Positions 46,183-57,839 of a stretch of DNA of 64,000 nucleotides are shown here, piece after piece; within the stretch, counting starts at the first letter, position 1; the number at the start of each line of letters is the position of its first letter. The translations under genes and the position numbers were made by a program. Source of the DNA: Mytilus edulis (Eukaryota > Mollusca > Bivalvia > Mytilida > Mytilidae); NCBI RefSeq assembly GCF_963676685.1, contig NC_092354.1, forward strand, positions 17,304,746-17,368,745, given 5' to 3'. A model generated the notes under the pieces. That model was not told the DNA's origin and did not search any database. It saw nothing but the letters and a program-made list of their open reading frames with translations.

Positions 46183-47397
46183 TTATTGTCCCAAAATACT
46201 ACTCTTTGATATCTGGACGTTTCCGTCTACTTTAAGAACGACTGATTTTCCTGTGGTATTTTCGGGACCGATCTTAATGGTTTTAGTTCCGCCACCACCA
46301 CCACTTCCGGTACCTCCAGATCCTGCTCCTCCTCCAGGAGCACCACCGACACCTGTCAACTTTCTGGTCATGGACTCAACCATTGCGTCGCTCAATTCTC
46401 CGCCATTTAGCATCATAGCCATCATTAAATTATCCATATCAAATCCACCATGAACATTATTATTTATATCGTTGTGGTTGTTTAAGTTGTTGTTGTTTAA
46501 TTTGTTGGTGTTCACGTTGTTTGCATTGTTGTTTACATTTTGGTTGTTATTGTTGTTGTTATTGTTGATATTAACGTTGTGCTGCATCCCGGTTATTTTC
46601 TGTTCTAGTCTTGCTACTGCTGTTTTGAGTGCTATTGCATCCATTACATCGAAAGCTCCTGGACTAGGAACACTAGGCACTATCGGAATATCAGGAAGAG
46701 GTGGAGTGTCCAATAGACTAGATATGTCAATATTTTGACCTCCCATTGCAAACTGTGGACCAACTACCTGACCAAATCCTCCAGCTACCATCGCAGCTTC
46801 AATCATACCTGGACGCTGAAATGCTCCAGCAGGTTTTTTGTCGTAAAAGTTTAAATTTATGTCACCTGTTCTTAATTTTGCTTTACCACCTATGGCATTA
46901 CCTCCCTTCATATTAATTCGTGCGCCACCTGTGTTGACCTTTGATTTTGATCCACCGTGAGCAACATTTATTGTTTTCTGTCCAGTTGCACGACCAACAG
47001 TACCCACAAGACTGACCTTTTGCTTGTTAACAACCTTTGCCTTATTTTCCACTTTCTTTATAACATTTATAATTGGTCGTCGATCAAGAACGATAACTGG
47101 CTTAGGACGATTGAACACAACAGTGAGGGGTTGATCCTTCCTAATATTGACATCCGTTTTGGAATTTATAATGGTCTTTTTAACTATCTTTTTAGCCATA
47201 TTTCCTTTGACATGTTTGACATATTTTCGTGCTGCATAGCCATTGTCATATCCATTGGGCATAACCGGAAGTCGTGAACCAAAGTTGCTATAACCTCCTC
47301 CACTGATTGGTCCATGTAGTGAATTATGTACATTTTTGCCACTTGCTAAATAGACTGGCTTGTAAACGTTCAATGGCTTTCCATAGTTAGGACGACT
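46183..47397 (-). CDS. Secreted Lys/Asn/Gly-rich structural-type protein, main exon
   Basis: 404 codons, open from a splice acceptor (TTTATTTTTTAG, then AGT CGT) at 47,397 to TAA at 46,183. There is no good ATG in the exon. Order of composition: a Gly/Tyr-containing basic part (KPVYLASGKNVHNSLHGPIS; KYVKHVKGNMAKKIVKKT), a Pro/Ile/Lys part, a Gly/Ala part with GGKAKLRTGDIN, an Ala-rich helix (MDAIALKTAVARLEQKITGM), an Asn tract (46,460-46,575), then a Gly/Ser tract (46,275-46,345) and a C-terminus TIKIGPENTTGKSVVLKVDG. Such low-complexity blocks are typical of molluscan shell-matrix or byssal proteins; I cannot name it. It probably joins the signal-peptide exon at 54,644-54,733 in phase 0, giving about 434 residues, secreted to an extracellular matrix. 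Confidence 0.7.
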   Translation of the reverse strand, partial: SRPNYGKPLNVYKPVYLASGKNVHNSLHGPISGGGYSNFGSRLPVMPNGYDNGYAARKYVKHVKGNMAKKIVKKTIINSKTDVNIRKDQPLTVVFNRPKPVIVLDRRPIINVIKKVENKAKVVNKQKVSLVGTVGRATGQKTINVAHGGSKSKVNTGGARINMKGGNAIGGKAKLRTGDINLNFYDKKPAGAFQRPGMIEAAMVAGGFGQVVGPQFAMGGQNIDISSLLDTPPLPDIPIVPSVPSPGAFDVMDAIALKTAVARLEQKITGMQHNVNINNNNNNNNQNVNNNANNVNTNKLNNNNLNNHNDINNNVHGGFDMDNLMMAMMLNGGELSDAMVESMTRKLTGVGGAPGGGAGSGGTGSGGGGGTKTIKIGPENTTGKSVVLKVDGNVQISKSSILGQ

Positions 47398-47569
47398 CTA
47401 AAAAATAAAGTAATGAGCATTAAAGCAACATCAGTTACTAAAAAAAATCAAGAATAAAAGCGTCAAAGTTTATAAGTTTAAGAAATATACAAAACATTTA
47501 TACAAGAACCTAAAAGCAGATTTAGAAAAAAATTCTTTAAACGAATTCAACATGCACCGCGCGGAAATT

Positions 47570-47770
47570 TATTAACAAAGGCATTAAGGAACACATATGA
47601 TTCTAAGATCATCTCCAATTTTTGGTGAGGTTCGTGTTGCATTCGGCAATCCTCGGTAGAATCCGCTACTCTCCTTCTATCACTAATTAGGGTACGGAAA
47701 CGTCCGAGTTGAGACGAATGGTTCGTGTTGCTCGGTCTTTAGTTCTCTATATTGTGTTTTTATAGTGTTA
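47570..47770. repeat. Mussel repeat fragment hosting a hairpin insertion, in the intron
   Basis: TTTTTGGTGAGGTTCGTGTTGC at the left and GGTTCGTGTTGCTCGGTCTT then TAG at the right belong to the opposite strand of the 19,785-19,960 repeat; the 79 bases between are extra. Confidence 0.7.
47641..47719 (+). mobile_element. Small hairpin element, copy B, with exact 12-bp duplication
   Basis: 79 bases from ATTCGGCAATCCTCGG to CGAGTTGAGACGAAT. GGTTCGTGTTGC is at both 47,629-47,640 and 47,720-47,731. The known repeat has this word once, so the insertion and its duplication are unambiguous. Confidence 0.85.
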
Positions 47771-48510
47771 TTTGTGTTGGTGTTTACATGTCTTTTTTTT
47801 TTTAGCCAATATATATATATGTATATATCGATTTACTAGACTTATGAATTTAAATGTAACAGACTGCAAAACAAATAATTGGAAACACAATGTTAGTCTG
47901 TATAAATCGATGATTTGTGTACTTTTTTCCTATTCTTAATTTTTAAAACCATTTTTGTTAAAAGTATTTGCCCATCATTTACTATCACCCCCCCCCCCCC
48001 CCCCCCCTTTACCAGCAAGCAGACTAAAATATGATATTTAAACAAACTGTTTTTTTGTTCACATTTCTCAAATTAAACAATGTGTGTGGGTGTAAAGCAA
48101 TAATTCTTCACAACTAACGCTTAAAAATTATTTGTAAATCGTACAACTTTATTCGTAATGAAATATTGCCCTCGAACTCAAGGTCTCGTGGATTATCGAG
48201 TTTTGCACATTAGACCATGTGCGTGGGTGTAAAGCAATAATTCACACTTAACGTGTGAAAATTATCTGTATATCGGACATATTTATTCGGAATGAAATAT
48301 TGCCGCTGCTCGCATGATAAATGGCCACTAATAAAAATGATGAAACGTATAGTCATGTTTATGTTGGACATTATAACAATGAACCGTTTAATGGGTACAT
48401 TTACATGAATACGCAACTAAGATTAATAAATAACTCCTGAACAGATTCAGATTGTTGACCTGATTTAGATCTCGAGTTATTTGATTTTGTCCTAAAATTA
48501 ATATATTTAC
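47771..48510. other. Intron-like sequence, no exon recognised
   Basis: Contains a C-run at 47,991-48,007 and a direct repeat (GTGTGGGTGTAAAGCAATAAT at about 48,080; GTGCGTGGGTGTAAAGCAAT at about 48,220). Lies within the proposed 7.2-kb intron of the secreted-protein gene. Confidence 0.4.
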
Positions 48511-48514
48511 TCCA

Positions 48515-48703
48515 TACTGTCAAACCTGTCAGACCACCTGTAACAAGCAGCAAAACCTATGTCAATTGTCAAAAGACCATTAATTTGAGGTCTGTTTGTA
48601 AAGCATTCTATATAGACTGAACCTGTATTTAAAGACAACCTGTGTTATGAGACCACTAGTTTTGCTCTCCATTTTGAGGTATCTTAAAACAGGTGTTACT
48701 GTA
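48515..48703. mobile_element. MITE, TACTGTCAAACCTG ends
   Basis: TACTGTCAAACCTGTCAGAC at the left and AACAGGTGTTACTGTA at the right; the interior has AGACCACCTGTA and GAGACCACTAG. Same family as 55,170-55,589. Confidence 0.65.
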
Positions 48704-48721
48704 CTTGTAACTATTTTATAT

Positions 48722-49420
48722 TTTTACACCACTGTCCCAAGTTAGGGGAAGGGTTTGGGCGCCAGCAAATACGTTTAGACCCGCCACATTTTGTATGTGC
48801 AATTCAAACTCAGGAACCTGTAATTCAGTGGCTGTCCTTTGTTTCTGGTAATCATAGAATGAAATTCAAAACAGTGTGGCTGTGGCCATTGATTGACACA
48901 TTAAATTCATCCATTGACTGGGACAATTTAGGTGAACGTTTGTATGTAACGACCACTGCTCACTATGTACTTTTTAACGACACTTAAACTATGGGGTCAC
49001 CAAAGGTTCTCAACACCTTAATAAAGTAATTCGAAAAACTAATCAGAAATAACACGATGGTTTGATTTATATCAATTATATAAATAAAAACATAAAGGTT
49101 ATTCCTGGTTAATTTTTTGAATTATTTTATAATTAAAGGCGTTAAGAAACCTTTGGTGACCCCACAGTTTAAATGTCTATCGTAGGTACGTCGTGACGGA
49201 ACAGTGGTCGTTACAGACAAACGTTCATGTAAATTGTCCCAGTCAATGGATGAATTTAATGTGTCAATCAATGGCCACAGCCACACTGTTTTGAATTTCA
49301 TTCTATTTGTTTTTGTTCTTTATTTGAAAGTTAAACCGATAAATCAGGCAGTTAATTATCTCGTTACTTTGAGTTGTTTTTGCACATTGTTGAAGGCCGT
49401 ATAGTGATATATAGTTGTTA
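48722..49420 (+). repeat. Mussel repeat copy split by a foldback
   Basis: CACTGTCCCAAGTTAGGGGA up to 48,854, then after the foldback ATTTGTTTTTGTTC to TTGTTGAAGGCCGTATAGTG. Opposite strand of the 45,028 family. Confidence 0.65.
48857..49303. mobile_element. 447-bp foldback, about 165-bp arms, TA target
   Basis: GAATGAAATTCAAAACAGTG... pairs with ...CACTGTTTTGAATTTCATTC; the arms also share GTGGCCATTGATTGACACAT and CTTTGGTGACCCC-type inner ends. TA is on both sides (48,855-48,856; 49,304-49,305). Removing the element and one TA restores the CATATTTG phrase of the host repeat. Confidence 0.85.
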
Positions 49421-51015
49421 ACCCAGATCTCACATCCTTACTGTTCTATCCCTTAATCCAAGGTTCCAACAAGTTTACCAATTATACCCTACATTCATAA
49501 AGCATATTTCAGGCTACTCTTTAGTATTCAGATATATTAGTTTTGAATATGTCCGAATGATCGAGATGGATTGTTTTAAAAAGTAGGCTTCAATATGAGT
49601 TTTATATAGACGAAATCTGCGAATTGCATACAAATTACAAGCTTGGTATCTTTGATGGCCTTATAAACAAAATAAAATATGCTATCAACTTATGGAAATT
49701 TGTTACTAGCTATACTGGTGTCTGCATGACCATCAATTCACCCATTCAAATTTCCAACTAAAAAAAAATAGTGTGTATTAATTTTGCTTTTGATCGATGC
49801 AACTGTTTTAATACTTAAACTAACAAAAGTTTTGTTGAAAAAGAAATATATTTTAACCGTTTTGGACAAAAATTTACTTGTCCCCGAATTTGCATTAACA
49901 ATTGAGGACTATATATATATATTTCAAATTTCCATTTTTTTTAGAAATAGTTAGCATTTCACAAGACTTTAAACAATGGTTGAAAATTGTCATATAGAAA
50001 GATGATACATATCTCATTCAGAAGATATACCTGTTTTTTTTTCTGCCAGTTAAACTTCACAAAAACCAGGTATATGTTTTGAATTTAACATCATCTTTCG
50101 GCAGTAGACATTTTTCGCCAATTACTGTGAAAAGTGTTTTTCAGCGGTATCATTTGCGCCATTTTTTTCTTTCAAATGTATGAATTGTGCCAATTTACAT
50201 ATATACACATTTCTATCATACATATTTATGATAAATATATATTTGATGATAGTGCTTTGGTCCCTCAATCCGTATGGGCTGAAATCCCACCTACCGCAAG
50301 ACTTACCAACAATGCACAAATGACATGAAGCAGAGGCATTCCACAAAAATAACAATGAATTACAATCAACTGTTTTATGGATCCCATCCTTTAATGTCTG
50401 TGTTTAAGGACAATATAGTAAAGCTACAAGCTACTTCATAGTTACATTAAATTGCGAAGTACCAATTAATTCAGCAGCAGTAAGAAGTAGACATCTTTCA
50501 GATATGGAAACATTTTAATGCCTTTCAAAAGCATGAGATATATGCAGAAGGAGTTTTGAGCGGCAGACACTTTGTGCGTGTAATATTACAAATTACAGCC
50601 TTTAATATAACATGTATTGTGTCCGTACATAGTTTTATTCTTTCAAAGTGTTTTTATAAAAAAATGACTCAAAATGACTCTAACTCTGCAAGTGTAAACT
50701 AACGGTCCCAAGCCCGGATAAAGGAGGAAGCAAGACAATTTTTCTTTTAATTTACGCCATCATATATTTTTGTTTCGGCGTAAATGATTCTAAGTGATTT
50801 TAAAACAAGTAACGCAAACGTAGCATTTTATAAAAAAAAAACGGTTGTGGCAAACTTGCTTCCGTTTAACTAAAGGTTTAATGTTTTTAAAGCTGTGAAA
50901 GTAACAAAAAATTACTGAATAGATATGGATTTTGAATTACTGGTCTGATCGACACCGTGACATGTGAGCATGCTATCCTGTGTGAAAAATGTATTTACAA
51001 TCAATTGCAACTTCC
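49421..51015. other. Intron-like sequence, no exon recognised
   Basis: AT-rich with a TA microsatellite at 49,911-49,921. Within the proposed intron. No protein or RNA pattern seen. Confidence 0.35.
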
Positions 51016-51019
51016 TAAA

Positions 51020-51200
51020 AAAAAGATGTGGTATGATTGCCCTCCCCAAACCTGGGACAGTGGTATACTGACAGTACAACATAAGAACGAACTATAAAAT
51101 CAGTTGAAAGAGGCTTATCTCATCGCATGGATAAACATACAAATACTACAAATACAAGTGGACGTGGCCGGGTACTTGTACATCCTAACAACAAAAAGAC
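51020..51200. repeat. Mussel repeat 3' fragment
   Basis: AAGATGTGGTATGATTGCC then ACCTGGGACAGTGGTATACT and ACAAGTGGACGTGGCCGGGT, as at 59,870-60,010. Confidence 0.6.
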
Positions 51201-51569
51201 ACTACGTACTGATCTGAGAGTACTCGCATACTGACAGCTAGTTCAAAGCCACTAACAATTTATTAAAAAATCATGCATCGAAGACTAAATATTTACCGAA
51301 TATTTATAGTGGGTGTAGCATGAGTAATCACATTTCGACTTGTTTATTTGTTTATTTTTTTCTACTAGTTCAGACAATATTTTCCGAGACTATCGAAGGT
51401 AAAAAGACAATAAAACAACGAATATTATATATATAGTATGACAAAAACTTGGCGTTATTTACTAATCATGGATAAAACAATGTTGTGGACCTGAAAACCA
51501 ATTAAGGCCATGAAGTATTCATAATTTTTTGTTTGTCAACAAGTGCAATATAATTTTGTAAACAAGTAA

Positions 51570-51810
51570 ATATAAGAACTCCGTACAGTGATCTGTAGTT
51601 TTTTTTTAAACCTTTAACCTTGATCTGTAGTTTTTTTAAACCTTTAACCTTGAGTCGGTGGCGGAAAGTTGTCTCATTGGCAATCATACTTTTTCTTTTT
51701 TTCAATGAGGTTTGTAAATTATGAACTTTATACAGTGACCTGTAGTTTTTTAAACCCTTAACCTTTAATCGGCGGTGGATAGTTGTCTCATTGGCTATTA
51801 TACTACATTT
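51570..51810 (-). repeat. Direct repeats around TTTAAACCTTTAACCTTGA
   Basis: The unit GATCTGTAGTTTTTTTAAAC with CTTTAACCTTGA occurs twice in tandem, and a third version ending in GTTGTCTCATTGGC is repeated at 51,661-51,690 and 51,777-51,802. The latter is the end of the mussel repeat. Confidence 0.5.
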
Positions 51811-54640
51811 TTTTTCAATATAACTTGTAACTTTGTCTAACAATGTTAAAAGTTGAAGGTTGGACAAAAAGTTAACTACCGTTGTGTAGTGGAAAATATA
51901 ATACTGCATTGTCCACATTTACACATAAGCTAAAAGTTCAAATTTCGGCAATTTAACCAGAAATGACAAGAATGTACAGAAATCGCAATTTTGCCTCAAA
52001 TATAAGAATTTCTAAATTGTTATAATCAACCATTACCATAATTGTTACTTTTTAAAAGTCCAGTGGCACATATTTCATGTATTTACAGAATTTTTTACCT
52101 ATATAGGTATTTTTTTAGAGACAAGTGTCTGTGGCTTGTGTTTTAAATGTATTGCTTGTTCTTGTGTGTGGCAAGTACTAAAAAAGTCGGAATCAATCAA
52201 AATTGCCTTTGTTCGATACACTCAAGTCAAGGTGTCTGATGTTGAAATTAATCAATCCATTTTGATACATCTTGTGATCAATTTATTTAGCAATCGTGTT
52301 CATTCTTAATATTGAAATGTAAGTTGTATTTGATGATAATACATAACATATATAAAGTTTGAGGATAAACACGGATGCGGCCACATTCATTTTTGACAAA
52401 AACCATCTGAAAAGTGAAATTGTTTGGCATATTTGATAGATTTTTCATATTTAAAAAAGCTTGGATCGGAGCGTTTTTTATGACTTAATCAGTTAAAATC
52501 TTTCACATAAATTAATTGAATCAACTGAAATAGACACTTAAGTGTTTAAAAAGTGTCAAAAAGCTTTCGTCAGATGAACCTGAAATTTGAGGCCAGACCT
52601 ACTCCTTTGTTTTACATGCACACGTATAACTATTGCGGGTTTTATCCAACGCAATCATAGGTTTGAACGTTGTTTTCAATTTAGACTTGTTTTTTGTAAA
52701 TTTATATATACATGTATGTAGTTCAACGTGACGGCTGCATTATTGACCGTACGCTGACCTAAAGTTGCAGAAATCTCTGCTGGATAGCTTTGTCTCTATT
52801 TTTAATATGTTTTGGTTTATTTTTATTTTTATGTAAATTTTAATGTCATCATTACATTGTTGTTATTATATGTAATTATCATGCATTTGGCCCTCTTATG
52901 GGTGTAATTTGTGCTTTAATAAAGAATTTATGCCATCGTAATCATATCTCATCTTCCTATCTTTATATGTTTATATATTAAAAACCATTGTCAATAAAAT
53001 AATAAGACATATGATGCACCATGATAAAAAAACATATTTAAAGAAAGTTATTTTACAATGTCATTCGGACACGAAAGTTTAAAATTATGAATGATGCTTT
53101 TTTACAACTTTTTTCATCCGTGTAAGGAGTCTAAAGTTTGGCCATATCAGATAGATTTTTTTGGATCAAAATTATATTTGGTTTGCTAGTTTGTTTACAT
53201 GGACACTTTTAATATGTTAATTTCAAAATATATTTATTCACATGCTGTCTAGACTAAGCCACAATTTATAGACACATGACTATATTTAAAGCTCATAGTC
53301 TTCACACGTGCTGTCGTTTGGTTTATTATTTCTTTGAGTTGTGTTTTCATTGTAGACATGTGTCTATATCTAAATAACATATTATGAACACGTGCTGTCG
53401 ATTGGTTTTTAATTTCTTCGAGTTGCGGTCTCAGTTACGACTTCCGACGTTTCACGTGCTTAAAAGTTAAAGACGATAGTAAACACACGACAGCCCTGAC
53501 GAACACCATTTTCATTTTCTAACTAAAGCTGACTGCTACTGTTGTAATGTTCCGGATGACATCATTGATATGATACCAAATATTTTTGCTAGAAATTTTC
53601 GTTTTGATGGTTTTTTTTAATTCCTATTTATCTTACAATTATAATACCTCATAACTTCATAAAAATCAATGCAAACAAAGTTTTAAAAAACCGGGTACGA
53701 TCTTCTATAATGCTGTGTGAGTTTTAATTTATTCAGTTTGATAAATTTTGATAATCCGCACGTGGATAAGATTTATCTATATTGATTTACCAGTTTCGTC
53801 ATTCGGAACAATGAACTCTGTATTTTCCATTAAATTGTAATAATATAAAGATTATACCACTTAATCCTATTGACTTCAATATTTATATATTATCGCTATT
53901 TTGTGCATTTTTCCTTTGATCTTTTTTTTTGTGATAATTTTCATATTATGCTTTTCGCTTGAGATGGAAAATTATCGCTAGAAACTAAGCATGCACGTGG
54001 TGTTGCTAATCAAATTGACATGAAATTGACAACGTCGTCATAGGTAAAATAGCGATAAACAGATTATCATTGTTCATCTCAACTTGATTGTCTTTCTCGC
54101 TTTCGCCGTCCCGGCTCAAGCTAGAAAATCAATCTCGTTGAGATGATCACCGATAATCTATAATTATCGATAGTTAATTTTCAATTTTTTTTAAATGCTC
54201 GGTAAACCTCGGTTAATCAGTGGATACAAATCACTGTTTGCGTGGTAGAATTTTTATTGAATTTAATAATATTTTGTAATGATTTGAATTATATATTTAG
54301 TGTTTGACTCAGTGATCTCTCAGAAGTACCTTTGTATTTCCAGAAAATCGGGTTGGATGTACCTCTGCTTTTTTTGTATTTCTGCTTTGATCGAATGGCA
54401 AGATTATAACCAGAATAAGTATATAAAATTCAAAATAAACTCTAAAATCCGTGCTTTTTTGTTGGTTTCTTGTAGCATTTGAAAATATTAAATTTTGATG
54501 AAGTTCCTGGTGAAGGTTAATTCAGAAAGGGAAGCGCTTCGGATGGTAGCATGTAATTTATTACGTGTGTTGTCATTCTTTATATTGTAAAATTGCCGCG
54601 TAAATTGTAACGTCTGCTAAATCTAAATCTAAAAATAACT
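51811..54640. other. Intron-like sequence, no exon recognised
   Basis: Direct repeat at 53,300-53,355 and 53,385-53,440 (CACGTGCTGTCG, TTGGTTT, ATTTCTT, GAGTTG). A weak inverted pair around 54,010-54,170. Small frames are unconvincing. Confidence 0.35.
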
Positions 54641-54643
54641 TAC

Positions 54644-54733
54644 CTTTGCAACATAAAGCGACTGTGAAAACTCACACAACTGCAGTAGAAAAAAACAACA
54701 AAGTACAAAATCGAAAATGTGATTTAAATCCAT
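54644..54733 (-). CDS. Signal-peptide exon of the secreted structural protein
   Basis: ATG at 54,733; MDLNHIFDFVLCCFFLLQLC followed by EFSQSLYVAK, then GTAAGT at 54,643, a consensus donor, ending on a codon boundary. The hydrophobic core and a Ser before LYVAK fit a secretory signal with cleavage near QS or VA. Phase 0 matches the acceptor at 47,397 on the same strand, and no other exon in either direction fits as well, so I join them; a 7.2-kb intron (possibly with further exons) lies between. The frame remains open upstream, so a longer start is possible. Confidence 0.55.
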
Positions 54734-54768
54734 ATCTCTACGTCTTGACCACGGACCAAGTGTCGACC

Positions 54769-54776
54769 TGACGTCA
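54769..54776 (-). promoter_or_regulatory. Perfect CRE palindrome TGACGTCA
   Basis: Stands 36 bases upstream of the signal-peptide ATG. Binding by CREB/ATF-type factors is the usual role of this site; its position could be 5' UTR or proximal promoter. One 8-base word occurs by chance about once per 65 kb, so the support is only positional. Confidence 0.35.
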
Positions 54777-55169
54777 GATGAGGACAAAATGGACCCGAAT
54801 GTCCAAACACAGTTCGTGACAGAATGTGTCACCTTCAACAGTCTAACTAGTAATACGGTTTTACCAATTAGCAATAACTCTGGACAGTTTACATTCACTT
54901 TGACCCATTTTACGTGTACTGTTGTAAAATAATCAAGTGGGCACATGTCGGAAGCCATATAATAAAAGACGCATAAATGACAAATGGGAAAAATATAGAA
55001 ATATAATTATAACGACATATTTGTCCATCAATGATCTGTCCTGTTTTTATTTTTAATATTGCTTTTATTGGTCTGGATGGGGTCCTAATTTTTTTGGGGT
55101 TCATTTTCTCTATTCTCTATTCTTTATATTTTAGCACTAATGATTCCTCTCTTTATTTCAATATTTATA

Positions 55170-55589
55170 TACAGTCAAACCTGCTCAAGAGACCACCTGT
55201 ATTAAACAAAAACCTGTATTATAAGTGGATCTCATTGGGGGATTCTGAATCCGGATCCCGCTTTATGTCTTGTCAGATTCCCGTATCCCGCTTACACTAT
55301 GTACGTAAGCAATTCTCATTTTTTTGTAATTTCCCGTGTCCCGCTAGACTTCATTTCCCGTTTTCACGGCACAATCAATTGACTTTCACGTGTCACGCTT
55401 ACGAAAAATCGGCAATCCCGCGTCACGCTTAGACCCCAATGAGACCCACTTATAAGACCACTGATTTTAGATCCCTCTGTAGTATATTTCATACAGATTG
55501 GACCTGTATTAAAAGACCACCTGTCTTAAGAGACCCCCCCCTTTTTTTTTTATCTCCCTTACGTGGTCTCTTAAACAGGTTTGACTGTA
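55170..55589. mobile_element. MITE, TACAGTCAAACCTG ends, with an element inside
   Basis: TACAGTCAAACCTG...AAGAGACCAC and GTGGTCTCTTAAACAGGTTT then GACTGTA. It contains the foldback at 55,226-55,449. TA target likely. Confidence 0.7.
55226..55449. mobile_element. Foldback, TGGATCTCATTGGGG arms, tandem TCCCGC interior
   Basis: Left TGGATCTCATTGGGG, right CCCCAATGAGACCCAC, flanked by TTATAAG (55,219-55,225; 55,450-55,456). Inside are about six units of the type TATCCCGCTTAC / GTGTCACGCTTACG. Removing it restores ATTATAAGACCAC of the MITE. Confidence 0.75.
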
Positions 55590-55989
55590 GTTTATTGGTC
55601 AATTAAGAGGGTATAGATAGGGCCCTTTATTTTTGTATTTTTTTTTACCATTTTATCATTCTTTATTTGTGTTCATTGTTATTCTCCATTCTTAAATTAA
55701 ATCTTAATATCCATTTAATTGTTTCTTTTCTTTTTTCTATCTTTCTTTTTAATATTTGTTGTATTGGTCTAATAAGAGGTTGGTTTCCATCGTTTGTGTT
55801 TTTTTTTTTTTATATATACCATTTTAATTATTTGAATAAATTGTTATTCTCTTTTCTGCATGTTCTATTCTTTCTATTCATTTTCGGGTCATCATCCCCC
55901 CCCCCCGTTTCACTTCAGTATTTGTTCATTATTCTTTATTCTGTAACCCAAATCCAGACCCTTATAATTGTACCTCAATGACCATCCAT

Positions 55990-57465
55990 CCCTCTTTTAT
56001 TTTCTATTTTTCTTTTATTAGTCTTATGACCACTTAAGGTCAAGTAACAGTAAATGGGTTATGTCACAGATTTCAGTAACATTTTGCATACAACTTTGGC
56101 TCGATGAACTACCACTGAAAATCGAACAAATAATGCATTTAAGGCTAATTCATCATTTGAAATATTACTGATTAAGGAGGTAGACCTAGGTTAAGGGAAA
56201 TAACTCTTAAAATCATCAGTATGTTCGTGTCATCCATTTTCATAAATATCTTCTAAGCTTCTTAGATACATATATTATTTTCAATCTGTTTCAGGTAAAT
56301 GCTTAAAATTCATTGAGAAAACTTGACTTTTACAAACACATAACTGATTTAAAGAGTTATCTCCCTGTACCAAGGTCTACCCCCTTAAATTCTTTCAAAA
56401 TGGGCGAACATTTGTATCGAAAGCACGCAAAAGAGGCTCAAAACCATCTAAAATTTGTTTCAAAATTATGAAATATCTACTTCTACTCCATAGATTTTTT
56501 TCACAAAAAAAATAAAAGCGATAAATGCATTTCTTTTTCGATTTTCATTTGTAGTTCAACGAGTCATGGTTGTATTCACAATTTTCCACCATCAACCAGA
56601 GTACAAAGGAGGTGGATGTAAGCAGTTATATGTAACCGTAAACACTTTTACAAGGATAAAAAGCAATTCCAGATGACACTTTTAAAAAAGCCATGTCATG
56701 TGGTCTCATGTGATATTATACCACATCTTCTTTTTATACATATCTGTGGTTTTGTAATACTCGTTTGTTATATAGAGAGATCGATGTGTTTTTTAAGAGA
56801 CATATATACATATAATACATATCTCCATTTTATGATTTTTAGGTACATGTATGCCGGTTTATGTCTCTGTTCTATAAGGTGACAGAGGTCATCAAAGAGG
56901 TCACATTAGTTGTAAATTGATAATTAACTGTAATAACGTTGACAGGAAATCAAATTAAGGTGTTTCCGGTATTAATACCACGTGATTAATACATGTAATA
57001 CATGTCGTTAGTTACGCATACTTGTATTTTTTGTTAGGTGGCGGTATATCTTTATTTGACAGAGGACAAGTATCGATCGTTTAAATGAAAACAATTAACA
57101 GAGTTAAATGTTCCGAATGTAATATACTAGGTATGTATTGATCGATTTATATCTCGTGTTTCTTATAAAAAAAAATCGAACTGGTCTCAGCTGGTTTATT
57201 TTTATGAGACATCATGCAACGATCCTCCAAAAACCAAACCGCCAAATGAATGTTAATTAATTTACAGTAACTATTTATGTATCTTGAGGTTACATCTTGC
57301 CTTTTCTAATACCTATTTTTTTTGGTGTAATTACTCTAAAAATTTACTTCAATGAACTTTACATAGTTAGAGATCTGAGACCAAATACGTAAGCCTTGGT
57401 ACAGTGCTGGTTTTTTTTACAAATGTTTCGTGGTTATTGGACGATGCAACGAAAGTTATTCAGGA
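55990..57465. other. Intergenic, no gene seen
   Basis: AT-rich. A short phrase GGTAGACC...GGTCTACC at 56,180 and 56,373 (with GTTATCTCCCT) may be another worn foldback. No gene. Confidence 0.35.
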
Positions 57466-57472
57466 AAAATTC

Positions 57473-57542
57473 AATCGGCAATCCTCGGGTGACTCCGCTT
57501 CTCTCCTTATGAGGTACGGAATCGACCGAGTTGTAACGATTG
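57473..57542 (+). mobile_element. Small hairpin element, copy C
   Basis: AATCGGCAATCCTCGGGTGA at the left and CGACCGAGTTGTAACGATT at the right; 18 of 26 positions pair. Flanks AGGAAAAATTC and GGGAAAAATAT are a likely worn 11-base duplication. Confidence 0.75.
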
Positions 57543-57839
57543 GGAAAAATATAATCTTCTCTACCATCACAAATAACGTTTTTGCTTGGATGTAAGGAAC
57601 TTTTTGCAAGGTGACTTTGTCCTATTTCTTGACACCATGATTAAAATTTCTCACAATTGCGTTCATTTATAAAGTTGGATACTCTTGTTTTTTTACTTCT
57701 AGTCTGATACTCCGTTATTTCCAATTCTCTAGTTTTATCAATATAATGTCAATACTGTTTTGTCAGATAACTCCTTCGTGATTTTATTACATATTATATA
57801 AAATTTAATTAAGAAAAGTGCAATATTAAATATGGGAAC

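Larger units (their letters stand above)
55070..55971. mobile_element. Foldback with GGTCTGGATGGGG arms, carrying nested elements
   Basis: GGTCTGGATGGGGTCC at the left and AACCCAAATCCAGACC at the right are inverted and resemble the arms of the 31,705 element. The interior is T-rich with TTCTCTATTCTTTAT units and includes the MITE at 55,170-55,589. Confidence 0.6.

Noticed and set aside
46253..47277. Plus-strand frames opposite the secreted-protein exon
   Set aside because: Shadows; the minus frame has an acceptor, a stop and coherent composition.
54734..54958. Longer protein upstream of the signal-peptide ATG
   Set aside because: The internal ATG gives a proper signal peptide; the upstream part is open by chance or 5' UTR.
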